Made by a program: the position numbers and the translations under genes. This document shows, piece by piece, positions 1 through 7,541 of a stretch of 49,380 bases of DNA. The stretch is from Paenibacillus pasadenensis DSM 19293. Its GTDB lineage: Bacteria; Bacillota; Bacilli; Paenibacillales; Paenibacillaceae. The notes under the pieces were generated by a model. That model was not told the origin of the DNA. It did no database searches and was given only the letters and a program-made list of their open reading frames with translations. The stretch covers positions 84,514-133,893 of the forward strand of contig NZ_KE383854.1 of assembly GCF_000422485.1 (NCBI RefSeq), written 5' to 3'. Within the stretch, counting starts at the first letter, position 1. Each line of letters opens with the position of its first letter.

Positions 1-91
1 ATTTCGGGTTACAGCCCGTAGACCGGGCATTGGAACGTCTGTAACCCGATTATTTCGGGTTGCAGCTCGCAGACCGGGCATTGGAACAGCG
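1..91. repeat. 51-bp tandem repeat with internal hairpin
   Basis: Two head-to-tail units with a 51-bp period: the ATTTCGGGTT start recurs at 1 and 52, and the GACCGGGCATTGGAAC block recurs inside each. The first unit contains a perfect 10-bp inverted repeat, CGGGTTACAG (5-14) against CTGTAACCCG (39-48), with a nested CCCG/CGGG pair (15-18/24-27). The second unit decays after about 37 bp. The array may continue to the left of the window. Confidence 0.7.
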
Positions 92-514
92 ACGAGCGCG
101 GAATCTTTCACGGCTGCGACGAAAGGGAGCGGAGAACCGTCTGGGCAAGCCCGCTTTCTCCGCGACCGAGCGGATAAATCGCCCCCGGGCTGGGGGAACT
201 GCCGTGGCGATCGCAGGGGCTTTTACGACAGGACCGATCCGTTCCGCAGGGGGAGTGGTTTGGAGTAGGATTGAACCTGGAGAGCGAAGCGGACGGGGGC
301 TCGTGGAGAAGCGGCAGCGGTTCCCTTGGAGGCCGGATTCCTTCCTTTTCGGAACAGGGAATCAAAGGAATCTGGGCTCCAGGGAGATCGGAACGAGTCT
401 CCGTACCGCGAAGCGGGTGCAGGTTCCAGTCGCTAGCCGGCGGTGTGCAGAGACGATCTTCGGGTTTCAGCCGCGGAAGTACGCTGTTCGGCCGCCCCTC
501 CGCCCCGCGACCGA
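92..514. other. Region without recognisable gene
   Basis: About 420 bp upstream of the marR-like gene. Open frames exist on both strands but have no recognisable protein sequence, no convincing ribosome binding site and arginine-rich translations typical of non-coding GC-rich DNA. A compound inverted repeat is present near 129-163 (GCGGAGAA against TTCTCCGC, with GGGC/GCCC inside). I see no other signal. Confidence 0.5.
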
Positions 515-543
515 TTGACAGCGTACCTCTGCCCGCTTATTAT
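515..543 (+). promoter_or_regulatory. Sigma-A promoter of marR-like gene
   Basis: TTGACA at 515-520 and TATTAT at 538-543 with exactly 17 bp between them, a near-consensus vegetative promoter. It lies 36 bp before the GTG start of the MarR-family gene. Autorepression by the MarR product is plausible, but I see no clear palindrome over the promoter. Confidence 0.75.
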
Positions 544-578
544 CTTACAGTATAAGCTATTTAAGCAGGTGAACCGTC

Positions 579-983
579 GTGGATTACAAGCAGCTGGCCG
601 AAGAAATGTTCGAGCATGTAGCTCGCGCGAGCAAGCCCGCCTTCGAGGAGTCGGGACAGTTCTCGCGAGGGGAGATGGGCATCCTGCTCTACTTGCTCCT
701 GCGCAAAAACGGCGCATCCGCCGGAGAGCTGAGCGAATCCCTGTCCGTCAGCACGGGCCGGATCGCCTCGGCGCTCAAGACGCTGGAGAAAAAGGGGATG
801 ATCCTGCGCTGCACCGATTCCGAGGACCGGCGCCGCGTGCTCGTCTACTACACCGATGCCGGCAAAAAGTTTCTGATCGACCGCAGGGCCGAGCATATCG
901 CCCAGACCGAGCAGATGCTTAGCCGGCTGAGCGAGCGGGACGCACGCGAGTTCGTGCGGCTCGTCAAGCTGCTGATGCCGTGA
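579..983 (+). CDS. MarR-family transcriptional regulator
   Basis: A 134-aa winged-helix DNA-binding protein, full length for MarR-family dimeric repressors. The recognition helix is in SVSTGRIASALKTLEKKG (about residues 55-72), followed by the wing with the family's acidic/arginine signature DSEDRRRV, then a C-terminal dimerisation helix. The start is GTG at 579, chosen because AGGTG lies 7 bp upstream and the near-consensus promoter at 515-543 precedes it. It sits 280 bp upstream of a two-gene ABC exporter on the same strand. MarR proteins commonly repress an adjacent exporter and release it on binding a small aromatic ligand, so local regulation of the exporter is the likely role (inference). 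The ligand cannot be read from the sequence. Confidence 0.9.
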   Translation: MDYKQLAEEMFEHVARASKPAFEESGQFSRGEMGILLYLLLRKNGASAGELSESLSVSTGRIASALKTLEKKGMILRCTDSEDRRRVLVYYTDAGKKFLIDRRAEHIAQTEQMLSRLSERDAREFVRLVKLLMP

Positions 984-1010
984 GCGCCATTCGGCGCGGC
1001 GGCTCTCGGG

Positions 1011-1176
1011 GAACGCCAGCAGAGCGCCCCGTCGTTGCCTCAGGAAGCGCCGGCAGGCGCCCCAGCCGAAGCCTCGAACGCGCCTCCAAAGCGCCAGCAG
1101 GCGCCCCGTCGTTGCCCCGGAAGCGCGCCTCCCAAGCGCCGGCAGAGTGCCTCCAGAACGCCGGCAGGCGCCATGA
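1011..1176. repeat. GC-rich degenerate repeat tract
   Basis: The gap between the MarR gene and the ABC exporter is filled with repeated GCGCC-GCAG-GCGCC blocks. The clearest pair is CGCCAGCAG...CCCCGTCGTTGCC, at 1014 and again at 1092, a 78-bp offset. There is no convincing gene here. A TATACT box (1232-1237) and AGGAGGG (1249-1255) follow, just before the exporter start at 1266, but no good -35 is visible. Confidence 0.5.
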
Positions 1177-1265
1177 ATGCGGCAGTTCCGCAGCCCCATC
1201 CGGGCGCTGCGTTTCTTTTGCACATGTATCTTATACTAGAAGAAATATAGGAGGGAAGGAATTCG

Positions 1266-3038
1266 ATGCTGAAGCTGTTCAAGTATCTGACGAAGGGCGA
1301 GTGGGGGTTCGTCCTGTACAGCCTGATCTTCATCATCGTCCAGGTGTGGCTTGACTTGCGGCTGCCGGATTACATGGCCGAGATCACGACGCTCATCCAG
1401 ACGGAGGGCACGCGCGCGGCCGATCTGATGGAGCCGGGCGCCTACATGCTGCTGTGCGCCGTCGGCAGCGTGCTGACGTCGGTCATCGTCGGCTGGTTCG
1501 CCGCCAAGGTGGCGGCGGGGCTGGCGATGCGGCTGCGCGGCATGGTGTTCGATCGGACGCTGTCGTTCTCCCATCAGGAGATCAACGGCTTCTCGACGGC
1601 CAGCCTCATCACCCGTTCGACCAACGACGTGACGCAGGTCCAGATGATCGTGGCGATGGGGCTGCAGGTGATGCTCAAGGCGCCGATCCTCGCGGTCTGG
1701 GCGATCGCCAAAATTTCCGGCAAAAGCTGGGAGTGGACGGCGGCGACCGGCGCCGCAGTCGTCGCGCTCATCGTCATGCTGAGCGTCATCATCGTGTTCG
1801 CGATCCCCAAGTTCCGCATCATCCAGGGGCTGACCGACAACCTGAACCGCATCACCCGCGAGAACCTGACCGGCCTGCGCGTCATCCGCGCCTACAACGC
1901 GGCGGCGTACCAGGAGGCCAAGTTCGACCGGGCGAACCGCGAGCTGACCGGCACGAACCTGTTCGCCAGCCGGCTGATGGCGATCATCGGTCCCGGCATG
2001 ACGATCATCATGTCCGGCCTCAGCGTCTCGATCTACGCGATCGGCGCTTACCTGATCCAGGATGCGCCGGGCACGGACCGCATCGGGATCTTTTCCAATA
2101 TGGTCGTGTTCACCTCGTATGCGATGCAGGTCGTGATGGCGTTCATGATGGTCAGCATGATCTTCATCATGGCGCCGCGCGCGGCCATCTCGGCCAGGCG
2201 GATTCTGGAGGTGCTGAATACGGAGGCCGCGATCAAGGACGGCGTCGAGACGAAGGGCAGCGGCGAGGGCGGCATCGAGTTCCGGAACGTCAGCTTCAAG
2301 TATCCGGGCGCCGAGGAGCCGGTGCTGCGGGACATCAGCTTCAAGGCGCGCAAGGGCGAGACGGTGGCGATCATCGGCTCGACCGGCAGCGGCAAGACGA
2401 GCGTGCTGAACCTGGTTCCGCGCTTCTATGACGTCGCCGCAGGCGAGGTGCTCGTCGACGGCATCGACGTGCGCCGCTACAGCCAGCACGCGCTGCGCGC
2501 CAAGCTCGGCTATGTCTCCCAGCGGGCGGTGCTGTTCAGCGGCACCGTCGCCGCCAACGTCGCCTACGGCAGCGCCGAGCCGGGGCGCGAAGCCGAGGAG
2601 GGCGTCCGGCGTGCCGTCGCGATCGCGCAAGGAACCGATTTTGTCGAGTCCATGGAAGGGCAGTACGAAGGCCGCATCGCCCAGGGCGGGGACAACGTCT
2701 CCGGCGGCCAGAAGCAGCGGCTGTCGATCGCGCGCGCCGTCTACCGGCGGCCGGACATCTACCTGTTCGACGACTCGTTCTCGGCGCTCGACTACCGCAC
2801 CGACCGCGAGCTGCGCGCCGCGCTGCGCCGGGAGACCGGCGGCGCGACGACGCTCATCGTCGCCCAGCGCATCGGCACGATCAAGGACGCCGACCGCATC
2901 CTCGTGCTCGAGGACGGGCGCATCGTCGGCAGCGGCACGCATGAGGAGCTGCTGCAGGACTGCCCGACGTACCAGGAGATCGCCCTTTCCCAGCTATCCA
3001 AGGAGGAACTCGCCCATGGCACGATCGAATCAGCCTGA
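1266..3038 (+). CDS. ABC exporter subunit, degenerate ATPase site (YfiB-like)
   Basis: A 590-aa half-transporter of the type I (B-subfamily) exporter fold: six membrane helices in about residues 1-315, then a nucleotide-binding domain. Walker A is GSTGSGKTS (about residue 370), the signature is VSGGQKQRL (about 477) and Walker B is YLFDDSFSALD (about 500). The catalytic glutamate after Walker B is aspartate (FDDS) and the switch histidine is glutamine (VAQRIGT), both typical of the non-catalytic partner in heterodimeric multidrug exporters such as BmrC/BmrD and YfiB/YfiC. AGGAGGG at 1249-1255 supports this start. The 3' end overlaps the partner gene by 23 bp, so the two are translationally coupled. 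Probable substrate: a drug or lipid-like amphiphile, with expression likely controlled by the upstream MarR protein (inference). Confidence 0.93.
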   Translation: MLKLFKYLTKGEWGFVLYSLIFIIVQVWLDLRLPDYMAEITTLIQTEGTRAADLMEPGAYMLLCAVGSVLTSVIVGWFAAKVAAGLAMRLRGMVFDRTLSFSHQEINGFSTASLITRSTNDVTQVQMIVAMGLQVMLKAPILAVWAIAKISGKSWEWTAATGAAVVALIVMLSVIIVFAIPKFRIIQGLTDNLNRITRENLTGLRVIRAYNAAAYQEAKFDRANRELTGTNLFASRLMAIIGPGMTIIMSGLSVSIYAIGAYLIQDAPGTDRIGIFSNMVVFTSYAMQVVMAFMMVSMIFIMAPRAAISARRILEVLNTEAAIKDGVETKGSGEGGIEFRNVSFKYPGAEEPVLRDISFKARKGETVAIIGSTGSGKTSVLNLVPRFYDVAAGEVLVDGIDVRRYSQHALRAKLGYVSQRAVLFSGTVAANVAYGSAEPGREAEEGVRRAVAIAQGTDFVESMEGQYEGRIAQGGDNVSGGQKQRLSIARAVYRRPDIYLFDDSFSALDYRTDRELRAALRRETGGATTLIVAQRIGTIKDADRILVLEDGRIVGSGTHEELLQDCPTYQEIALSQLSKEELAHGTIESA

Positions 3039-4887
3039 CACGACGGAAGACAGCCGCAAAACGCCTCGACGGGGCCATCCCGGAGGCGGCCCCATGGGGG
3101 GCGGACCGATGGGCGGAGGCATGATGCCCGGCGACAAGGCGAAGGACTTCCGCGCCACGCTCCGAAAGCTGGCCGCCTACTGCCGCAAGTACATGCCGGC
3201 CATCGCGCTGGCGCTCGTGCTGGCGCTGGCCGGATCCGCGCTGAACGTCATCGGGCCGGACCTGCTGCGCGACATTACCGACAAGATCCAGGAGGGCATC
3301 CGCGGGACGATCGACATCGACGCGATCAACCGGATCGTGCTGCTGCTCGCGGCGCTGTACGGCGCCGGCCTGATCTTCAACTACGCGCAGGGCTTCATCA
3401 TGGCGACGGTCACCCAGCGCATCACGAACAAGATGCGGACCGAGATCTCCGCCAAGATCAACCGCATGCCGCTGCGCTACTTCGACTCGACGAGCTACGG
3501 CAACGTGCTGAGCCGCGTCACGAACGACATCGACATGATCGGGCAGACGCTGAACAACAGCCTCGGCATGCTCGTCTCGTCCGTCGCCCTGTTCGTCGGC
3601 GCGCTCGTCATGATGGTCTATACGAACTGGATCCTCGCCATCACGGCCGTCGTCTCGACGATCGTCGGCTTCGCGCTCATGAGCGTCATCATGAAGCATT
3701 CGCAGCGCTGGTTCGTCGCCCAGCAGGAGGTGCTCGGGCGGCTGAACGGCCATATCGAGGAGACGTACTCCGGCCACGCGGTCGTCAAGGCGTACAACGC
3801 CGAGGAAGAGGCCAAGGCCGCCTTCCACTACCTGAACGGCAAGCTGTACGGCAGCGCCTGGAAATCGCAGTTCATGTCCGGCCTCATGATGCCGATCATG
3901 GGCTTCGTCGGCAACCTCGGCTACGTCGCGATCTGCGTCGTCGGCGCGATGCTCGTCACCTCGAATACGATCAGCATCGGCACGATCGTCGCGTTCATGA
4001 TCTACATCCGGCTGTTCACGCAGCCGCTCGGCCAGATCGCCCAGGCGGCGACGAACCTGCAGGCGACGGCCGCCGCGAGCGAGCGCGTGTTCGAGTTCCT
4101 CGAGGAGGAGGAGCTGGCGGACGAGAGCGCCAAGACGACGAAGCTGGCGCAGGTCAAGGGCGAGGTCGAGTTCCGCCATGCGCGCTTCGGCTACACGGCC
4201 GACAAGGACGTCATCAAGGACTTCTCGATGAAGGCGGAGGCCGGGCAGAAGATCGCCATCGTCGGCCCGACCGGGGCCGGCAAGACGACGCTCGTCAACC
4301 TGCTCATGCGGTTCTATGAGCTGAGCGGAGGCGAGATCCTCATCGACGGCGTGCCGATCGACCGGATGACGCGGGAGGACGTGCATGACCTGTTCAGCAT
4401 GGTGCTGCAGGACACCTGGCTGTTCGAGGGCACGATCCGCGACAACATCGCCTTCGCCCGTCCGGACGTCACCGACGCGCAGATCGAGGAGGCTTGCCGC
4501 GCCGTCGGCCTGGACCACTTCATCCGCACGCTGCCGGACGGCTACGACACCGTGCTGGGCGACCGCGCCAGCCTGTCGGCCGGACAGAAGCAGCTGCTCA
4601 CGATCGCGCGGGCGATGATCGACGACGCGCCGCTGCTCATCCTCGACGAAGCGACGAGCTCCGTCGACACGCGCACCGAGCTGCTCATCCAGCGGGCGAT
4701 GGACCGGCTCTCCGCCGGCAAGACGTCGTTCGTCATCGCCCACCGGCTGTCCACGATCAAAAACGCCGACCGCATCCTCGTCATGAAGGACGGCGACATC
4801 CTCGAGACCGGCACGCATGACGAGCTGCTGGCGCGCGGCGGCTTCTACGCCGAGCTGTACAACAGCCAGTTCGAGCAGGTTTCCTGA
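3016..4887 (+). CDS. ABC exporter subunit, catalytic ATPase site (YfiC-like)
   Basis: A 623-aa half-transporter, partner of the preceding gene. It starts with about 40 hydrophilic residues including a Gly/Met-rich stretch (GGGPMGGGPMGGGMMPG), as is common in YfiC-like proteins, then six membrane helices and a nucleotide-binding domain. Walker A is GPTGAGKTT (about residue 415), Walker B is LLILDEATSSVD with the catalytic Glu intact, and the switch is VIAHRLST with its His. The signature is altered to LSAGQKQ. This is the complement of its partner's defects, so the heterodimer should have one competent and one degenerate ATP site. The ATG at 3016 follows GGAGG at 3002-3006. The frame remains open upstream inside the first gene, but that part is out-of-frame reading of the partner's ATPase domain. 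An intrinsic terminator follows. Confidence 0.93.
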   Translation: MARSNQPDTTEDSRKTPRRGHPGGGPMGGGPMGGGMMPGDKAKDFRATLRKLAAYCRKYMPAIALALVLALAGSALNVIGPDLLRDITDKIQEGIRGTIDIDAINRIVLLLAALYGAGLIFNYAQGFIMATVTQRITNKMRTEISAKINRMPLRYFDSTSYGNVLSRVTNDIDMIGQTLNNSLGMLVSSVALFVGALVMMVYTNWILAITAVVSTIVGFALMSVIMKHSQRWFVAQQEVLGRLNGHIEETYSGHAVVKAYNAEEEAKAAFHYLNGKLYGSAWKSQFMSGLMMPIMGFVGNLGYVAICVVGAMLVTSNTISIGTIVAFMIYIRLFTQPLGQIAQAATNLQATAAASERVFEFLEEEELADESAKTTKLAQVKGEVEFRHARFGYTADKDVIKDFSMKAEAGQKIAIVGPTGAGKTTLVNLLMRFYELSGGEILIDGVPIDRMTREDVHDLFSMVLQDTWLFEGTIRDNIAFARPDVTDAQIEEACRAVGLDHFIRTLPDGYDTVLGDRASLSAGQKQLLTIARAMIDDAPLLILDEATSSVDTRTELLIQRAMDRLSAGKTSFVIAHRLSTIKNADRILVMKDGDILETGTHDELLARGGFYAELYNSQFEQVS

Positions 4888-4906
4888 GCCGACGGAAAGC
4901 AAACCA

Positions 4907-4962
4907 GCCGCCCAAGACCGATTCCCGTTTCCGGGGCATCGAGCTTGGGCGGCGTTTTTTTT
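4907..4962 (+). terminator. Intrinsic terminator of ABC exporter operon
   Basis: A perfect 10-bp stem, GCCGCCCAAG (4907-4916) with CTTGGGCGGC (4944-4953), is followed by an eight-T run (4955-4962), 20 bp after the exporter stop codon. Confidence 0.9.
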
Positions 4963-5025
4963 GCAGGGCAGGGGGAGCATCGCTCGACGCTCACGGTCCC
5001 TTCAGCCGGACTGCGCCGGAGCCGC

Positions 5026-5331
5026 TCAGAGGCTGCCTTCCTTCGAAAGGAACTGCTCCAGCTCCCTCTGCTGCCGCAGGTGGTGGCGGAAATGCATGCC
5101 CGCCAGCTCCAGCCACTCGCGCGCGTCCAGCCAGCCGAACCAGCCGTGCTCGATGCGCCCGCCGGGAGCGGCGCCGATGTCGCCGTCGCTTCCGCCAGCG
5201 GCAGGAATGCGCCCGGCCAGCTCCTCCAGCCCCTGCTGAAGCTCGTCGCGGCTGCGCGAGTTGGACGGCGGAGGGAACTGCTCCTCCGGCAGGCGGACCC
5301 GGATATCGGGGAATCCGCCTCTCGCCCGCAT
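5026..5331 (-). pseudogene. DinB/DUF1569-like protein, C-terminal remnant
   Basis: The 101-aa reading frame resembles the C-terminal half of DinB-superfamily four-helix proteins (YfiT/DUF1569 type). The end reads HGWFGWLDAREWLELAG followed by MHFRHHLRQ, matching the usual HP.FG.L...EW.....H..HHL.Q signature with its His cluster. Family members are usually about 150-170 aa; the N-terminal helix with its first metal-site His is missing. The same frame continues upstream for about 36 codons, still plausible as protein (SAIEAMRARGGFPDIRV), but with no start codon before a TGA near 5427. There is no ribosome binding site at the first in-frame ATG. I infer a truncated, probably dead gene; a short expressed protein cannot be excluded. 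Confidence 0.5.
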
Positions 5332-5588
5332 CGCCTCGATAGCCGATCTTTCTCCCTGCCGAGGTTGCCGCCGTCCGAACGGGCTCCTATACTGGAGGAA
5401 AGGGGGATTGGTACGGATGGCAAATCACGTTGCCGGGAGACGCCGGACTCATGCAAAGCCTGATTGAGGGGCGATCCTTTGCATGGGGCATATCCGGCTG
5501 AAGACGATATCGCCCGCCGATCGTTTCCGAAAATGGGGCTTTGCACCTTATGAAGATTCAACCATCTTAACCATAAGGAGCGTTAATC

Positions 5589-6248
5589 ATGACCCCCCCA
5601 TTTATCCGAAACCATCACTTCAACATCATTCAGAATCAGGCGCGGCTGCTGCAGCAGGCCTGCGCCTCGGCGGCAGACCCGAAGGTGCTCCGCTCGGTGC
5701 GCGAGGGCGTGCAGCTGGCGCTGTACGAGGCTTTCCCGGACGCGGACGCCGGGCAGCGCGCCCTGCTGGAGCCGATCGCCGATTGGCATGCGGCGGATGA
5801 TTTCCGCCTCGGGCTGCAAGCGCTGCAAGCGTACCGGCTTCCGTTTCCGGCGCTCGCGGAGGGCGAGCTGCGCCGGCTGTTCCCCAAGGCCAAGAAGCTC
5901 AAGGGCCCGGATCCGGGCGCGCTTGAGCTCGAGCGGACGACGTATCTCGGCTGGACGGAAGCCGGCAGCGGGCGCATGTTCCTCGTCTGCGACATCGACG
6001 GAAGCCGCGTCGGCGTCGAGGGCAGCGTGACGGGCTCCGTCCGGGGCAAAAACGTCTGCTTCGCCTGCCGGCATCATAGCGAGGTCGGCCTGTTCACCGC
6101 CATCGCCAAGCATCGGCCAGCCAAGGCGTCGCCGGACTACTACAAGGCGATCGGCAACTACATCTGCCTGGACAGCGCCGCCTGCAACCGGCAGATCGAG
6201 GATGCCGGTCCGCTGGAGCGGTTCGTCCGCGATGTGACCGCGCGCTGA
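5589..6248 (+). CDS. FusB/FusC-like elongation factor G-binding protein
   Basis: A 219-aa protein recognisable as the EF-G-binding FusB/FusC (Fbp) family. It has the typical N-terminus PFIRNHHFNIIQNQA, an N-terminal helical bundle, and a C-terminal four-cysteine zinc domain: NVCFACRHHSEVGLF (about 155-170) and NYICLDSAACNRQI (about 195-208). Family members bind domains III-V of EF-G and help free stalled EF-G-ribosome complexes, which gives fusidic acid tolerance. Chromosomal copies in environmental Firmicutes are usually of unknown native role. AAGGAG (5575-5580) lies 8 bp before the ATG. A TTGCAC box at 5541 may be a -35, with no good -10. The gene stands alone, with its own terminator downstream. 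The family assignment is firm; resistance is inference. Confidence 0.88.
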   Translation: MTPPFIRNHHFNIIQNQARLLQQACASAADPKVLRSVREGVQLALYEAFPDADAGQRALLEPIADWHAADDFRLGLQALQAYRLPFPALAEGELRRLFPKAKKLKGPDPGALELERTTYLGWTEAGSGRMFLVCDIDGSRVGVEGSVTGSVRGKNVCFACRHHSEVGLFTAIAKHRPAKASPDYYKAIGNYICLDSAACNRQIEDAGPLERFVRDVTAR

Positions 6249-6265
6249 CCGCGCGCAGGCTTCGG

Positions 6266-6297
6266 ACCTGGCCTCGTGCAGGGGCCAGGTGCTTTTT
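6266..6297 (+). terminator. Intrinsic terminator after FusB-like gene
   Basis: Stem ACCTGGCC (6266-6273) with GGCCAGGT (6283-6290), followed by GCTTTTT, 18 bp past the stop codon. Confidence 0.85.
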
Positions 6298-6342
6298 CAT
6301 CCGTGAGCGGAGGAGCGATGAGGACGGAGCAGGAGAGAAAGG

Positions 6343-6362
6343 TCGCGACTCTGCAGTCGCGA
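6343..6362 (+). other. Perfect 8-bp hairpin upstream of GNAT gene
   Basis: TCGCGACT (6343-6350), loop CTGC, AGTCGCGA (6355-6362). It lies in the 5' region of the acetyltransferase gene, 39 bp before the chosen ATG. There is no T-tract directly after it, so it is not a simple terminator. It could be a leader hairpin or a DNA-binding site. Confidence 0.5.
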
Positions 6363-6400
6363 TGCTGCAGCTGAAGCGTAGAGAGGGGCTTTTTCGACAC

Positions 6401-6874
6401 ATGGACATCCGCTTGCTGGAGCCGCGCGACAACGAACGCATGGCCGGCATCATCCGCGCCAGCCTGATCGAGTTCGGCGGCAACCGCTCCGGCCTCGCCT
6501 GGGAGGACGCCAGCCTGCATGACCTGCACGCGTATTACCGCGAGCCGGGGCGCGGCTACTGGGTCGCCCTGGACGACGAAGGCGAGGTCGCGGGAGGCTG
6601 CGGCATCGCCGAATTCGCCGGCTCGGCCGACGTGTGCGAGCTGCAAAAGATGTACCTGCGGCCGTCCGCGCGCGGTACGGGCGCCGCCCGGCTGCTGCTC
6701 GCCGAGGCGCTCGGCTTCGCCCGGGGCCGTTATCGGCAGTGCTATCTGGAGACGCTGACGAGCATGAAGGCGGCGGAGCGCTTTTACGAGAAGAACGGCT
6801 TCGCGCCGCTGAGGGAGCCGCTTGCGGGATCGGAGCATTACGCCTGCGACGCCTGGTATATCCGGGATCTATAA
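6401..6874 (+). CDS. GNAT-family N-acetyltransferase
   Basis: A 157-aa protein of the GNAT fold, which transfers an acetyl group from acetyl-CoA to an amine. The acetyl-CoA loop is LRPSARGTGAARLLLAEAL (R-x-x-G-x-A type, about residues 87-105), preceded by the beta-4 strand (VCELQKMYL) and followed by YLETLTSMKAAERFYEKNGF, the usual motif-B end. The ATG at 6401 is preferred over an in-frame upstream ATG at 6362, because 6362 overlaps the hairpin at 6343-6362 and has no ribosome binding site, while AGAGAGGGG lies before 6401. The acceptor substrate is unknown. The cysteine hydrolase follows 24 bp downstream, so they may be co-transcribed. Confidence 0.88.
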   Translation: MDIRLLEPRDNERMAGIIRASLIEFGGNRSGLAWEDASLHDLHAYYREPGRGYWVALDDEGEVAGGCGIAEFAGSADVCELQKMYLRPSARGTGAARLLLAEALGFARGRYRQCYLETLTSMKAAERFYEKNGFAPLREPLAGSEHYACDAWYIRDL

Positions 6875-6898
6875 CCCCCACTTCGAGGAGGAAGAACA

Positions 6899-7456
6899 AT
6901 GGCTCAAGCGCTGCTGGTGATCGACGTGCAGAAGGACCTGGTAGAAGGAAACGGAGGAGAGGTTCCGATCTTCGAGCCGGAGCGGCTGTTCGCCGCGATC
7001 GGCAAAGCGGTCGAGCAGGCGGAGCGGGCGGGAGCCCGCATCGTCTTCGTGCGGGACAAGTCCATCGGCGGCGGAGAGGGAGAGGGCTTCGACGTCCATC
7101 CCGCGCTGCGGATTCCGCCGGACGCCGTCCTGTTCGACAAAACGGCGGTCAGCTCGTTCCACGAGACCGGACTGCTCGAGCATCTGCGCGAGCATGACGT
7201 GACGCACTGCGTCATCGCCGGCTGCATGACGCAGTACTGCATCGATACGGCGGTGCGCGCCGCCACGCTGCACGGGTTCGACGTCACGCTCGTGCGCGAC
7301 GGCCATTCGACGAGCGACTCGCCTGTCCTGCCGGCCGAGCAGATCATCGCCCATCATAACGCGACGCTGCACGGCTATGCGAACAACGGTCCGTTCGCGC
7401 TGGCACGCCCTGCGGACGACCCGCTGTTCGAGCCGCCGCATGACAAGTACCGCTGA
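6899..7456 (+). CDS. Isochorismatase-family cysteine hydrolase
   Basis: A 185-aa soluble hydrolase of the isochorismatase/nicotinamidase superfamily. The catalytic triad is visible: Asp9 in LLVIDVQKD, Lys81 in FDKTAVSSF, and nucleophile Cys109 in VIAGCMTQYCID, where the preceding cis-peptide region is also conserved. The protein is full length for the family. GAGGAGGAAG sits 7-14 bp before the ATG. Superfamily members cleave amides or enol ethers (nicotinamide, isochorismate, carbamoylsarcosine, peroxyureidoacrylate). The residues do not single out one substrate, so the specific reaction is unknown. It lies just downstream of the GNAT gene, possibly in one transcript. Confidence 0.9.
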   Translation: MAQALLVIDVQKDLVEGNGGEVPIFEPERLFAAIGKAVEQAERAGARIVFVRDKSIGGGEGEGFDVHPALRIPPDAVLFDKTAVSSFHETGLLEHLREHDVTHCVIAGCMTQYCIDTAVRAATLHGFDVTLVRDGHSTSDSPVLPAEQIIAHHNATLHGYANNGPFALARPADDPLFEPPHDKYR

Positions 7457-7501
7457 CGGACGGCATGCCGGCGCGTGATGGGAAGTCGATGTTTTTTCAT
7501 G

Positions 7502-7541
7502 CAAATGGAGCGCAGGATAACATCCTGCGCTCCATTTGTTT
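7502..7541 (+). terminator. Hairpin terminator between convergent genes
   Basis: A perfect 16-bp stem, 7502-7517 with 7523-7538, and a 5-nt loop, ending in TTTGTTTCATT on the plus strand. It separates the cysteine hydrolase from the convergent kinase gene, whose stop codon lies at 7541-7543. The T-tract is short, so efficiency is uncertain. Confidence 0.7.

Noticed and set aside
6343-6362. Hairpin before the GNAT gene as a T-box or riboswitch
   Set aside because: Only one short stem is visible, with no conserved T-box or riboswitch sequence and no attenuator pair.
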